A stretch of 64,000 nucleotides of DNA from Mucilaginibacter gracilis (GCF_003633615.1 NZ_RBKU01000001.1:3968001-4032000); one strand, 5' to 3'; positions 43,167-52,811 are shown, counted from the stretch's first letter. The notes: generated from the letters alone by a model not told the origin. Numbers and translations are program-made.

Positions 43167-44000
43167 TTATTTAAAACTTGCCTTAATGCTATTGCTCAAG
43201 TTTTTTGCTGTCCAAAAGCCACTGGCAATAATACGGCGTATGGTCATTAGCGGGTCAACCGGGTCGCGTTTATCAGCTAATTGGAATGCGGCTTTAAAAC
43301 CGCGCTTTTTTAGTTCGGGCAAGGCAGCTTTGTTCCATATCCCGAAGGGGTAGGCAAAGTAATCCATTTTTTTGCCTGTAATTTCTTCCAGTTTTTTGGT
43401 TGGCTTATCAATTTGTGTAACCCAGTCGTCAACAGGGCGCGTGGTTATTTTTCCGTTTTTGCCTTTAATTTTAAATACACCGTTATGGGTGTATTTTGAT
43501 ACCATGTGGTGGTCCCAGGTATGGCTGCCTACGATGTTGCCTTCGTCAGATAGTTTTTTAACCATGTCGGCAGTCATGTAGTGAGGCCGTCCTAACGAAA
43601 CCGTCATTACAAAATATACAGCCTTGTAGTGGTATTTTTTTAATTCCGGGTTGGCAATGGTAAACTGGTCAAGGTCGGTATCATCAAAAGTGAGCATAAT
43701 AGGTTTACTTGGCAAAGCAGCACCAGTAGTTAGGTAAGCATAAAGCTGATCGGGCAAAATAGTATGGTAACCGCTATCGGCCAGCATTTTCATGTGGGCC
43801 TTAAAAGTAGCTATGGGACAAATGTAATCTTTAGCAGTTTTGGAGTCTTTGGCTGTCCAGTCGCGTATTTGGTGGTAACATAAAATGGGCACCTGTTTGC
43901 GTGCAATAATGGTAGCCGGGTCGGTAGCGTTACAATAAGTAGCTGCTAAAGTGGCTAATAGAAACGAAAAAGTAAACGGTATTAATTTAGCGATCTTCAC
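43167..44000 (-). CDS. Secreted polysaccharide deacetylase
   Basis: 277 residues with a signal peptide (MKIAKLIPFTFSFLLATLAATYC). NodB motifs: PILCYHQIRDW, IMLTFDDTDLDQ (catalytic Asp), VGSHTWDHHMVSKY (metal His), then DYFAYPFGIWN. It probably deacetylates peptidoglycan, chitooligosaccharide or an exopolysaccharide. It is separate from the deacetylase at 9594 and more like the PgaB/xylanase-type group. Confidence 0.9.
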   Translation of the reverse strand: MKIAKLIPFTFSFLLATLAATYCNATDPATIIARKQVPILCYHQIRDWTAKDSKTAKDYICPIATFKAHMKMLADSGYHTILPDQLYAYLTTGAALPSKPIMLTFDDTDLDQFTIANPELKKYHYKAVYFVMTVSLGRPHYMTADMVKKLSDEGNIVGSHTWDHHMVSKYTHNGVFKIKGKNGKITTRPVDDWVTQIDKPTKKLEEITGKKMDYFAYPFGIWNKAALPELKKRGFKAAFQLADKRDPVDPLMTIRRIIASGFWTAKNLSNSIKASFK

Positions 44001-44148
44001 GGAGTTGTATATTTTTATCAGTTGAATATAAAACCCAAATTAACGGAAGATTATTTAATGAGAATAAAAAATTATCAATAATATAATGATTGTTAACAAG
44101 GAGTTTATTTTCGGAAGTAGGCTAAGTAAATAAGCGCAGATTTTATAT

Positions 44149-44207
44149 CTCTCGCAAAGCAGTTAAGAAAGCGTACTAAACTTCCCTTCTTAGCACCTTT
44201 GCGAGAG
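44149..44207. repeat. Imperfect inverted repeat between two minus-strand genes
   Basis: CTCTCGCAAAG (44149-44159) matches the inverse of CTTTGCGAGAG (44197-44207), and the AAGAA / TTCTT parts inside also pair. The left arm starts 149 bases upstream of the deacetylase gene. It lies just downstream of the nuclease gene and may end its transcript. Confidence 0.45.
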
Positions 44208-44216
44208 AATTACTTA

Positions 44217-45005
44217 TTAACCAAATATCTGGTTCAATATACCCGCTAACCTTACGCCACCTTTAAGCATTTGCTCTTCGGCGGTATGGATGTGTAAAAA
44301 AATGTAGTTATAGGTATTCAACTTTTGGTTAGGTTCTTTAATCTCTCCGTATAACGATTCTGCAATTTGGTTCGATTCATATATCCAATGCGCCAGGCTG
44401 GTTTTTTGCCATTCTGCGCGTTGTGCGGCTGTGGTATGGTTTAGGTTGTGCGCATATTCGGTATAGCTGTATTGTTGTGTTTCAATTAACTTGGTGTCCC
44501 AGATGCTGTGCATATTGGTTTGCTCATTTCCCCACATCAACTGTATCTTGTTACCACCCTGGTCGTCGGCACGGCCCGCATGGAAGGGTTGGTGTATATC
44601 GCCCACAACATGTATTATCATGCGTACATACAATAGCTTTTTATCTTTAGCTAAAGTTTTGTTGGTTTTTAACTCCTTTATCATAAAGTTTAGCTTATTA
44701 AAAGCATTGGGTATGGTATCGGTTTTAAGGTATTCTTCTGCCTGTTCAAACGTCATTCCTTCTTTCAAATCCACGTAATGCCAGGTATATAGATACTTAT
44801 AATTAGGGTCCGATTTAATAAAATCGGCCCAGTTTGCAGCCATCGCCAGCGATTCGTTTCCTAATATCTTTTCCAGCTCAATACGCGCTTTGGGCGTTAA
44901 GTAAGCATCGGCTATTTGTGCCACAACGCGGTGCCCTAATTGTCCCCAGGCCATAGTCTGTACCGGGATGTAAAAAAACAGGGCAATTAAAATAAGTTTT
45001 TTCAT
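44217..45005 (-). CDS. S1/P1-type secreted nuclease
   Basis: Start taken at ATG 45005, giving a signal peptide MKKLILIALFFYIPVQTMA directly before WGQLGHRVV, where the mature N-terminal Trp and following His bind zinc. Other ligands sit in AANWADFIKSD, WHYVDL and HVVGDIHQPFHAGRADDQGGN. The family cuts single-stranded DNA and RNA and removes 3' phosphates; in this organism probably for phosphate or nucleotide scavenging outside the cell. It is divergent from the DUF1800 gene. Confidence 0.9.
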   Translation of the reverse strand: MKKLILIALFFYIPVQTMAWGQLGHRVVAQIADAYLTPKARIELEKILGNESLAMAANWADFIKSDPNYKYLYTWHYVDLKEGMTFEQAEEYLKTDTIPNAFNKLNFMIKELKTNKTLAKDKKLLYVRMIIHVVGDIHQPFHAGRADDQGGNKIQLMWGNEQTNMHSIWDTKLIETQQYSYTEYAHNLNHTTAAQRAEWQKTSLAHWIYESNQIAESLYGEIKEPNQKLNTYNYIFLHIHTAEEQMLKGGVRLAGILNQIFG

Positions 45006-45179
45006 GATGTTCATAGTGCGTAAAAATATGTAATTAAAAGCAAATTACGATAACTGTAAGGTTAACAAGTAGTGTACGGGTACCCGTGTAACAGCTTTTT
45101 TATAAATTTATACAAATGATTAAACCCCGGCCATTTTTATTTGTCTGATACATATAATTAACAGCTCATCTTTTTTATT

Positions 45180-47150
45180 ATGAAGGCTTTAAAGTATATA
45201 GGTATAGCGGTGGCCGTTGCAACAACGGGTTTTATGGCATCTTCTTTTTTAAGCGGGCCAAAATCAACAACCAAGCGTTTTACCTTTCCTTATCAACAGG
45301 CCGGCTTAACCGAGCGCCAGGCTGCCGCCCATTTACTTAACCGGTTTACCTATGGTGCCACGCCCGGCCAGATAGATGCGGTAGTTAATATGGGCCTCGA
45401 AAAATGGTTTGAGCAACAACTGGATGCCAAACAGCCCGACGACTCGCTTAAACAAATGTTACAGCAATACCCCGACTTAAAACTGAGCAATAGCGAAATA
45501 GCTGCCGAGTTTCCGCGCGGCGGAGCCGTAGCCCGGATGGCCGTTAAAGATGGCATTATTAGTAAAGACTCCATAGGCAATGCCATCAACAAAAAAGAAT
45601 ACCGCACACAGCTTAGCGAATATATGCTTAAAAAGGGTTACAAACCCGAGCAGGAGCTATTGCGCCAGTTTATCAATCAAAAAATATTGAGGGCTACTTA
45701 TACCAACAACCAGTTACAAGAGGTATTAACCGATTTTTGGTTTAACCACTTTAACGTATCTATAACCAAAAACCAGTGCGCCGTATTTATACCCGATTAT
45801 GAGCGCGACGTGATACGCCCCAACGTGCTGGGCAAGTTTGATAAATTACTGATAGCTACTGCTCAATCTCCGGCTATGTTGTACTATCTGGATTTGGTTA
45901 GCAGTGTGGGCACCAACACCAACGCAAGGCCAGCCAGAAACCAATTTATTCAAAACTCCGAAATGATGATGGGTGCCGATTCTACATCGCAACGCGCCAA
46001 ATTTATTAAGCAAGCCATCAAAGCCAAAAAAACACAAGGACTTAATGAAAATTATGCCCGCGAAGTAATGGAACTGCACACTTTAGGTGTTGATGGCGGT
46101 TATACTCAAAATGATGTTACACAAGCTGCCCGCGTGTTAACCGGTTGGACGGTTTACCCTATGGATAATGGTTACGCTAACCCTTTAAAAAAGCTGGTTG
46201 AAAACCGCGTTAACCAACCCGGTTTTTTGCGCAAAGGCGATTTTTTATTCACACCCAACCGCCACGAAGTAGGCGAAAAGGTGGTATTAGGTAAATACTT
46301 TGGCCCTAACGATGGTTACCAGGAAGGGGAGGCCTTGTTGGAGATGTTGGCTCATAACCCATCAACAGCAAAGTTTATAACCAAAAAATTAGCGGTACGC
46401 TTTGTAAGCGATGCACCTCAGCAAACCTTGCTTAACAAAATGGCCCAATCATTTACAGACCATGATGGCGATATACGCGAGGTGATGATAACAATGGCTT
46501 CGTCGCCCGAGTTTTGGAGTAAAGAATCCTTACGCGAAAAAACAAAATCGCCTTTTGAGTTGGCTATTAGTTCGGTTAGGAGCTTGAATGCCACCATCCG
46601 TCAGCCATACCAGTTGTATGTTTGGATAACCAAAATGGGCCAAAAAATGTATTTTTATCAGGCTCCAACAGGTTTCCCCGATAAAGGGCAGTACTGGATA
46701 AACACCGGCGCGCTGCTTAACCGCATGAACTTTGGTTTGGCACTCGCTACGCAACGTATCCCCGGTATCACGTTTGATTTGGCTGCGCTTAACAATCATC
46801 ACGAACCGGAGAGCGCGCAATCGGCCCTGCTAACGTACAGCAAGCTGATTATTCCGGAAAGAAACCTCGATCAAACCATAAAATACTTAACGCCAATGGT
46901 TAACGACCCCGAACTGATAACCAAGGTTGATGCCGCGGCCAGCAAAACCACCCCAACTACCCAAATGAACATGGCGCCAAGTAATGATATGATGAACGCT
47001 GATGGTACTGCAAAACCTAAAAAGGCTGCCGGTAATTTGAACAGGCTGAGTAATGTTGATTATGCTATGCAAAACGCCAAAGGCAATAACAATATGCTGT
47101 CGCAGGTGGTAGGGGTTATTATCGGTTCGCCGGAGTATCAAAGAAGATAA
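45180..47150 (+). CDS. DUF1800 family exported protein
   Basis: 656 residues with a signal peptide. The conserved start LTERQAAAHLLNRFTYGATPGQIDAVVNMGLEKWFEQQLD and the motif YAREVMELHTLGVDGGYTQNDVTQAARVLTGWTV, plus FDALL-like ends, mark DUF1800. The family almost always travels with DUF1501, as here (33-base gap). Its function is not established; the pair is thought to be exported. Confidence 0.92.
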   Translation: MKALKYIGIAVAVATTGFMASSFLSGPKSTTKRFTFPYQQAGLTERQAAAHLLNRFTYGATPGQIDAVVNMGLEKWFEQQLDAKQPDDSLKQMLQQYPDLKLSNSEIAAEFPRGGAVARMAVKDGIISKDSIGNAINKKEYRTQLSEYMLKKGYKPEQELLRQFINQKILRATYTNNQLQEVLTDFWFNHFNVSITKNQCAVFIPDYERDVIRPNVLGKFDKLLIATAQSPAMLYYLDLVSSVGTNTNARPARNQFIQNSEMMMGADSTSQRAKFIKQAIKAKKTQGLNENYAREVMELHTLGVDGGYTQNDVTQAARVLTGWTVYPMDNGYANPLKKLVENRVNQPGFLRKGDFLFTPNRHEVGEKVVLGKYFGPNDGYQEGEALLEMLAHNPSTAKFITKKLAVRFVSDAPQQTLLNKMAQSFTDHDGDIREVMITMASSPEFWSKESLREKTKSPFELAISSVRSLNATIRQPYQLYVWITKMGQKMYFYQAPTGFPDKGQYWINTGALLNRMNFGLALATQRIPGITFDLAALNNHHEPESAQSALLTYSKLIIPERNLDQTIKYLTPMVNDPELITKVDAAASKTTPTTQMNMAPSNDMMNADGTAKPKKAAGNLNRLSNVDYAMQNAKGNNNMLSQVVGVIIGSPEYQRR

Positions 47151-47183
47151 TTAAGACACATCTAACTATTAAATATCAATATC

Positions 47184-48458
47184 ATGACATCGAGAAGAGG
47201 ATTTTTAAAAGCAGGCGGACTGGCGTTATTCGGCGTGAGTTTGGCTGGCGGCATCCCCGGTTTTTTAGCCGAAGCCGCTGCCAGTGATAAAATATATGCT
47301 CCCTATAAAAAGAAAAAAACAATGGTTTGTATTTTTCAACGCGGAGCAATGGATGGCTTAATGGCAGTAACCCCATTTACCGACGAATATTTAAAGGCGG
47401 CAAGGCCAACCTTGTTTATGTCGGCAGCAAAGGGAGGAACCAACAAACCATTAATTGATTTGGATGGCCGTTTTGGGTTGCACCCGTCAATGAATGCTTT
47501 CGAACCTTTATTTCGCGATGGTCGCCTGGGGATAGTACATGGTATAGGCTCGCCAAATAATACCCGCTCGCACTTTGATGCGCAGGACTACATGGAATCG
47601 GGCACGCCGTTTAACAAGGGCACCGCCAGTGGCTGGTTAAACCGCGCTGTTGGTTTGCTGGGGCACGATGCCGCTACAACGCCTTTCCAGGCGGTTAGCT
47701 TAACATCGGCCATGCCACGTTCTTTCTACGGCGATAATCCGTCGTTGGCTATAAGCAACCTTCAGGATTTTGCAATACAAATGCGCGGCAACCCGGCGGG
47801 AGCTAACATGGCCGCTAAAAGTTTCGAAGATTTGTACGGACAGGCATCAACCGGCTTACTAAAACAAACCGGCAAAGAAAGTTTTGATGCCGTTAAAATG
47901 CTGCAAAAAACCGATACCAAAAATTACAAGCCGGCTAACGGTGCCATTTATCCCAATACTGCTGTAGGTAACTCGTTAAAACAAATTGCCCAGTTAATAA
48001 AAATGGACGTTGGTTTAGAGGTTGCCTTTACCGAATCGGGCGGTTGGGATACCCACTTTAACCAGGGTACCGAGAACGGCATTTTTGCCCGTAACGTAAA
48101 CGATTTAAGTAATTGCATTGTAGCTTTTTGGACAGACCTTGGCCAATACCAGGACGATGTAACCCTCATGACCATGACCGAATTTGGCCGCACCGTACAC
48201 CAAAACGGCACCGGCGGCACCGACCATGGCCGTGCATCGTGTAACTTTATTTTAGGTAACAATGTTGCCGGGGGCAAAGTATATGGCGATATGAAACCAC
48301 TATCGGTAGATAATTTAGAAGATGGCCGCGATTTGGCCGTTACCACCGATTTCCGCGCCGTGTTTAGCGATGTTGCCGATAAACACCTCGGCCTCAAAAA
48401 CGACCGGGTTCTGTTCCCCGAATGGAATGGAACAAAGTTGGAGGTGATGAAGGGTTAA
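47184..48458 (+). CDS. DUF1501 family protein with Tat signal
   Basis: 424 residues. The N-terminus TSRRGFLKAGGLALFGVSLAGG is a twin-arginine signal. The body (VCIFQRGAMDGLMAVTPF, GRLGIVHGIGSPNNTRSHFDAQDYMESGTP, TESGGWDTHFNQ, TEFGRTVHQNGTGGTDHGRA) matches DUF1501, a sulfatase-like alkaline-phosphatase-superfamily group. Several His and Asp could bind metal. Forms a cotranscribed unit with the DUF1800 gene. Confidence 0.92.
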   Translation: MTSRRGFLKAGGLALFGVSLAGGIPGFLAEAAASDKIYAPYKKKKTMVCIFQRGAMDGLMAVTPFTDEYLKAARPTLFMSAAKGGTNKPLIDLDGRFGLHPSMNAFEPLFRDGRLGIVHGIGSPNNTRSHFDAQDYMESGTPFNKGTASGWLNRAVGLLGHDAATTPFQAVSLTSAMPRSFYGDNPSLAISNLQDFAIQMRGNPAGANMAAKSFEDLYGQASTGLLKQTGKESFDAVKMLQKTDTKNYKPANGAIYPNTAVGNSLKQIAQLIKMDVGLEVAFTESGGWDTHFNQGTENGIFARNVNDLSNCIVAFWTDLGQYQDDVTLMTMTEFGRTVHQNGTGGTDHGRASCNFILGNNVAGGKVYGDMKPLSVDNLEDGRDLAVTTDFRAVFSDVADKHLGLKNDRVLFPEWNGTKLEVMKG

Positions 48459-48507
48459 ACATCCTATCTTAAAAAACAGAGTTAAATCACTTATTAAACA
48501 TGATTAG

Positions 48508-48598
48508 CTCTGTGCTCTTTGTGATTTTCTCTTTGTGTACTCTGTGGTGAAAAAATTAACCACAGAGCTCACAAAGGTTTTACACGAAGGGCACAGAG
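48508..48598. repeat. Long imperfect palindromic repeat
   Basis: Inner arms CTTTGTGTACTCTGTGGT (48531-48548) and ACCACAGAGCTCACAAAG (48559-48576) match 16 of 18. Outer arms CTCTGTGCTCTTTGTG (48508-48523) and CACGAAGGGCACAGAG (48583-48598) match 14 of 16. The 91-base cruciform fills much of the gap between DUF1501 and the NUDIX gene. Elements of this type (ACCACAGAG...) occur widely in this phylum as intergenic repeats. Confidence 0.6.
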
Positions 48599-48620
48599 AT
48601 TTTGATTAGCACACTACCGC

Positions 48621-49244
48621 TTAATCAACAACTGCCGCCTTATCAGCATCATTCAAATACTCAAACATCAAATCAATATGCGACGGCAAAACCCGGTCTA
48701 TCGATAACTCCGGAATTGCATTTTGCGCAAAAAAAGCCACTTCTAAAATATCAAAGGCCTGTACATATGCGCCGCCAACAATTTCGCATTGGATAAAAAT
48801 TTTATAAACATAATCCAGTTGCGGCGGGTGCGGGTGGCACCGCTTATCTAAAACGGCCAGTAATTTTTTAGCCTCAACGGTAAAACCCGTTTCTTCCAAA
48901 GCTTCCTTTACAGCAATTTCGGTAGGCGAGAGGCCAATATCTGCCCAGCCCCCCGGTAACGACCATTTTCCATCTGCTTTTTCCTTCACCAGCAAAATCT
49001 CTTTGTGCTCGTTAAATATCACTGCCCGTATATCAACCTTTGGCGTAATGTATTCCTTCTTGTCGTTAAAATACAGGGCAAGTGCTTGTAAAGGGTGTTC
49101 GGTAAGCAGGTGCATCATTTCCAGGCTTATCTGTTCAAGTTCCTTATAACGCTCAATATCGTAATCATTATTGGCATAGGTTAAACCTAAATGCGACATC
49201 GTTTTTAGCCGCTTGGCAATATTAAGGAGTTGGGTAGATGGCAT
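48621..49244 (-). CDS. NUDIX hydrolase
   Basis: 207 residues. The NUDIX box GGWADIGLSPTEIAVKEALEETGF is complete apart from the usual variant at REUXEE (KEALEE). An N-terminal segment of about 70 residues precedes it (IAKRLKTMSHLGLTYANNDYDIERYKELEQISLEMMHLL). The family hydrolyses nucleoside-diphosphate linkages; the substrate (ADP-ribose, sugar nucleotide or other) is not given by sequence. It follows 49251 closely on the same strand. Confidence 0.9.
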   Translation of the reverse strand: MPSTQLLNIAKRLKTMSHLGLTYANNDYDIERYKELEQISLEMMHLLTEHPLQALALYFNDKKEYITPKVDIRAVIFNEHKEILLVKEKADGKWSLPGGWADIGLSPTEIAVKEALEETGFTVEAKKLLAVLDKRCHPHPPQLDYVYKIFIQCEIVGGAYVQAFDILEVAFFAQNAIPELSIDRVLPSHIDLMFEYLNDADKAAVVD

Positions 49245-49250
49245 AATAAA

Positions 49251-49643
49251 TTATCGTATCATCAATTTAAATAGCAACTTCCTACTATTTTGCCCATCTT
49301 CTAACCGGTAAAATAAATAGGTGCTGGTTTTAGTGTTTTTTAAAATGTCGTTGAGCGTAAATTTAAAAGGAGTAAAAGTGCCTTTTGCTTTAAGCGTTTT
49401 TAGTATCGCATTGTTAGCATCCTCAATATAAAGCTGTGTGCTGCAAGTGCTGCACGGTGTGTCTCTAAAATAGTTTATGGTTATTAAATCGCCTTGCTTA
49501 ATTTGATTCCTTTTCAATGCAATTGTCTCGCCCGTAGTATTATAGGCAGCCAGAAGTTTTTTATTTTGATAAACCTGCCAGTTATCAACTGTGTCTAAAT
49601 GAGGTTTTATAATCAGGGAAGCCAGTAAAAATAAAACATGCAT
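49251..49643 (-). CDS. Hypothetical exported protein
   Basis: 130 residues with a short hydrophobic N-terminus (VLFLLASLIIKPH). The remainder is beta-rich and includes a CSTC Cys pair (RDTPCSTCSTQLYIEDANNAILKTLKAKG). No family recognised. It sits 6 bases upstream of the NUDIX gene and 15 bases after the HAD gene, so it is part of a three-gene transcript; the link between the three is unclear. Confidence 0.65.
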   Translation of the reverse strand: MHVLFLLASLIIKPHLDTVDNWQVYQNKKLLAAYNTTGETIALKRNQIKQGDLITINYFRDTPCSTCSTQLYIEDANNAILKTLKAKGTFTPFKFTLNDILKNTKTSTYLFYRLEDGQNSRKLLFKLMIR

Positions 49644-49658
49644 CGTTTTCTCGTATTA

Positions 49659-50360
49659 TTACTCAATCCATTCTAAAATATCCGCAATCTTCTCCGCAAT
49701 CCTAAAGTTAGGATGCTCGAAATTGGTATCAACAACTTCATGCGCCCAAGTAGTATGGAACGGGATATGAATGCCGTGCCCGCCTATTTTTACCACCGGC
49801 AGCACGTCCGATTTTAGCGAATTACCTATCATCAAAAACTCCTCCGGTTTAATATCCAGCCGGCCTATCAGCTTGCTGTAATCTTCCTCGCCTTTTTCCG
49901 ACATCACCTCAATATGGTGAAAGTAATGCCCTAGGCCCGATTTATGTAGCTTCCGTTGCTGGTCAAGCAGGTCGCCCTTCGTGGCAACCACTAACTTGTA
50001 TTTCGGTTTCAGTTGTGCAAGCACATCTTCAACACCTTCAAGCAACTCAATGGGTTCTTCCAGCAGCTCTTTACCCATCTTTATCACCTTCTCAACTATA
50101 TCAACATTTATCTTCTTGTCCGATACATTGAGTGCCGTTTCTATCATCGATAGCGTAAAGCCCTTAACGCCGTAACCATACAGTGCTAAATTGCCAATTT
50201 CGGTTTTCAGCAGTTCGCGCTCAATATTATGCCCGGTTAAAAAGTTTTCCAGCAGGGCATAAAATTTCTCTTCTGTTTTGCGGAAGTAAGGCTCGTTAAC
50301 CCAAAGGGTATCGTCGGCATCAAAGGCAATAACTTTAATATTGGTGTTAGTGTAAGTCAT
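49659..50360 (-). CDS. HAD-family hydrolase
   Basis: 233 residues. HAD motif I is IKVIAFDADDTLWVNEPYF (nucleophile Asp), motif II YKLVVATKGD, and motif IV FLMIGNSLKSDVLPVVKIGGHGIHIPF with the metal acids. A helical cap lies between. It is probably a small-molecule phosphatase; the substrate is unknown. First gene of the HAD-49251-NUDIX transcript, divergent from guaB. Confidence 0.92.
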   Translation of the reverse strand: MTYTNTNIKVIAFDADDTLWVNEPYFRKTEEKFYALLENFLTGHNIERELLKTEIGNLALYGYGVKGFTLSMIETALNVSDKKINVDIVEKVIKMGKELLEEPIELLEGVEDVLAQLKPKYKLVVATKGDLLDQQRKLHKSGLGHYFHHIEVMSEKGEEDYSKLIGRLDIKPEEFLMIGNSLKSDVLPVVKIGGHGIHIPFHTTWAHEVVDTNFEHPNFRIAEKIADILEWIE

Positions 50361-50451
50361 AGTGGTATGTCAAATTTATAAAATATTTTAATTAAGCATC
50401 ATTTTAAGCAATAATTCATTAACCACACATCCGTAGTCCAATATTTTTACC

Positions 50452-50459
50452 TATCTTTG
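50452..50459 (+). promoter_or_regulatory. Candidate -7 box for guaB
   Basis: TATCTTTG, a full match to TAnnTTTG, 34 bases before the guaB ATG. No convincing -33 TTTG is seen upstream. Confidence 0.45.
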
Positions 50460-50493
50460 CCCGGCAAATAATAACCCCAAAAAATTGTTTGCC

Positions 50494-51963
50494 ATGCAAT
50501 TAGACCCCGCCAAATTTGTTGCCGAAGGATTAACGTACGATGATGTTTTACTGTTACCCGCTTACTCCGAAGTTTTACCTCGCGAAGTTGATACCCGGTC
50601 GTTTTTAACCCGTACCATCAGGCTTAATGTGCCCATTGTTTCGGCCGCTATGGATACCGTTACCGATGCAACTTTGGCAATTGCTATTGCACAGGCAGGC
50701 GGCATTGGTATGCTGCACAAAAACATGAGCATAGCCCAGCAGGCCGATGAGGTGCGCAAGGTAAAACGATCTGAAAGTGGTATGATACAAGACCCGGTTA
50801 CCCTTCCCGAAACAGCGATATTGGCCGATGCCTTTAAGATAATGAAGGAGCATAAAATAGGCGGTATCCCGGTTATTGATGGCGATCATAAATTAAAAGG
50901 CATCATCACCAACCGCGACCTGCGTTTCCAAAAAAACATGGGTAAATCGGTTGTGGAGGTAATGACCAAAGAAAACCTCATTATTGCCCCCGAAGGCACT
51001 ACCTTACTACAAGCCGAAGAGATATTACAAAACTATAAGATAGAAAAACTGCCCGTTGTTGATAACGAGGGCCGTTTAAGCGGTTTAATTACCTTTAAGG
51101 ATATCCAGAAATTTAAAAATTACCCCGAAGCCTGTAAAGACGAGCATGGCCGCCTGCGCGTTGGTGCTGCGGTTGGCGTTACCGCCGATACATTGGAGCG
51201 TGTAGACGCCCTGGTAAAGGCCGGGGTTGATGTGATTGCTATTGATACCGCACATGGCCACTCCAAAGGCGTTATTGATAAGCTTAAACAAGTTAAGGCG
51301 CATTATCCAGCATTACAGGTTATTGTAGGCAACGTAGCCACGGGCGACGGTGCCAGGGCCCTTGCTGATGCCGGAGCCGATGCTGTAAAGGTAGGTATAG
51401 GGCCCGGCTCTATTTGTACTACCCGTATTATTGCAGGGGTGGGCGTACCGCAGCTATATGCCGTTTACGAATGCGCCCGCGCATTGCAGGGCACAGGCGT
51501 ACCCGTAATTGCCGATGGTGGCATTAAGCACACTGGCGATATTGCAAAGGCAATAGCCGCAGGTGCAAGCTCAATAATGGCAGGTTCGTTATTTGCAGGT
51601 GTTGAAGAATCGCCGGGCGAAACCATCATTTACGAAGGCCGTAAATTCAAATCATACCGGGGCATGGGTTCTATCGAAGCAATGGAACAAGGCTCAAAAG
51701 ACCGCTACTTTCAGGACGTGGAAGACGACATCAAAAAACTCGTTCCCGAAGGTATTGTTGGCCGCGTAAACTTTAAAGGCACCCTTGCCGAAGTGATGTA
51801 CCAATACGTAGGCGGCCTGCGCGCAAGCATGGGTTACTGCGGCGCCGCCAACATCGAAGCCCTCCAAAAAGCCCAGTTCGTGCGCATCACCGCATCCGGC
51901 ATCCGCGAAAGCCACCCCCACGATATTACAATAACTAAAGAAGCACCTAATTATACAAGATAA
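50494..51963 (+). CDS. guaB: Inosine-5'-monophosphate dehydrogenase
   Basis: 489 residues from ATG 50494 (an upstream TTG at 50485 is less likely). It oxidises IMP to XMP, the first step to GMP. The barrel start YDDVLLLPAYSEV, two CBS domains (residues about 100-210), the NAD/IMP motifs and the catalytic Cys in GPGSICTTRIIAGVGVPQ, and the flap YRGMGSIEAM are intact. No other nucleotide gene is adjacent. After the stop a perfect palindrome begins. Confidence 0.97.
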   Translation: MQLDPAKFVAEGLTYDDVLLLPAYSEVLPREVDTRSFLTRTIRLNVPIVSAAMDTVTDATLAIAIAQAGGIGMLHKNMSIAQQADEVRKVKRSESGMIQDPVTLPETAILADAFKIMKEHKIGGIPVIDGDHKLKGIITNRDLRFQKNMGKSVVEVMTKENLIIAPEGTTLLQAEEILQNYKIEKLPVVDNEGRLSGLITFKDIQKFKNYPEACKDEHGRLRVGAAVGVTADTLERVDALVKAGVDVIAIDTAHGHSKGVIDKLKQVKAHYPALQVIVGNVATGDGARALADAGADAVKVGIGPGSICTTRIIAGVGVPQLYAVYECARALQGTGVPVIADGGIKHTGDIAKAIAAGASSIMAGSLFAGVEESPGETIIYEGRKFKSYRGMGSIEAMEQGSKDRYFQDVEDDIKKLVPEGIVGRVNFKGTLAEVMYQYVGGLRASMGYCGAANIEALQKAQFVRITASGIRESHPHDITITKEAPNYTR

Positions 51964-51989
51964 TTGATTAGGTTATATTTTATTTCATG

Positions 51990-52038
51990 GGTAATATTTA
52001 GTATTTATTAATATTTTAGCTAAATACTAAATATTACC
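51990..52038. repeat. Perfect 18-bp palindrome directly before a lipoprotein start
   Basis: GGTAATATTTAGTATTTA (51990-52007) and TAAATACTAAATATTACC (52021-52038) match perfectly, with a 13-base loop. It ends two bases before the ATG at 52041 and starts 27 bases after the guaB stop. There is no T run. It could bind a dimeric regulator or mask the ribosome site. Confidence 0.65.
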
Positions 52039-52040
52039 TC

Positions 52041-52811
52041 ATGAAAGTAAAATTATCAATTATAATAGGCGTAGCATTTAGTGTTATTACCGGCTGCCGT
52101 AAAGTTAACGATGCGCAACCGCAAGGAACGTTGTTACTAAGCCCGATAACAAATGTTAATACTGGAGAAATCTCTACTTTAAAATATGACGATCAAAACC
52201 ATCTAATAGAACGCTATGACGATTTGACAGCACATGATTATACCTACGTTTATGACAATAACGATCGTATTATACAGGCAACTTTTAACTTTAAAACAGG
52301 TTATCAACAAAATAATTTCACCTATACCGCAAATACCATAAATGTAAATACATGTACCAGGTCATACCAGAGTTCATCGACAACTACAAGTAGCTATTCT
52401 TATGTTTTAAATGATAAACAACAATTTATTAGATATAATATTGATAATTCCGGTAACAACTACGAGGTATATACTTATGATGCGGCAGGCAATTTATCCA
52501 CCCGGATTGGTTACCTAAATGGTTCAACTACCCCAACAACTCAGGTAATCGCTACCTTCGACCAAAAAAAGAGTCCTTTCACCAATGTAAAAGGTAATTT
52601 ATATCTATTCACCACAACCATTGGTCTTAATAATATCACCGGAATAATAGCAACTGATTTTGTTTATCCTAATCACGTGCCGATAATTGTTAAAGACACA
52701 TACGAATATAATAGCCAGGGTTTCCCGGTAAAGCAAACTGATGTGCAAAATACCAGTACATCAACAGCTACCACTACTACGGTTTATTTATATACTTATA
52801 TTACAAAATAA
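52041..52811 (+). CDS. Lipoprotein with YD-repeat-like strands
   Basis: 256 residues with a lipobox (FSVITGC, Cys near residue 19). The mature part has alternating YD-type strands (ISTLKYDDQNHLIERYDDLTAHDYTYVYDNNDRIIQATFN, YEVYTYDAAGNLSTRIGYLNG) like the YD/RHS-type repeats of surface proteins, in shortened form. Exported lipoprotein of unknown function. Its leader is a perfect palindrome, suggesting tight control. No partner gene is adjacent. Confidence 0.75.
   Translation: MKVKLSIIIGVAFSVITGCRKVNDAQPQGTLLLSPITNVNTGEISTLKYDDQNHLIERYDDLTAHDYTYVYDNNDRIIQATFNFKTGYQQNNFTYTANTINVNTCTRSYQSSSTTTSSYSYVLNDKQQFIRYNIDNSGNNYEVYTYDAAGNLSTRIGYLNGSTTPTTQVIATFDQKKSPFTNVKGNLYLFTTTIGLNNITGIIATDFVYPNHVPIIVKDTYEYNSQGFPVKQTDVQNTSTSTATTTTVYLYTYITK

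Noticed and set aside
9594..44000. The two polysaccharide deacetylases as a duplicated pair
   Set aside because: They differ in motif wording and overall plan, so they look like separate members of the superfamily rather than recent copies.
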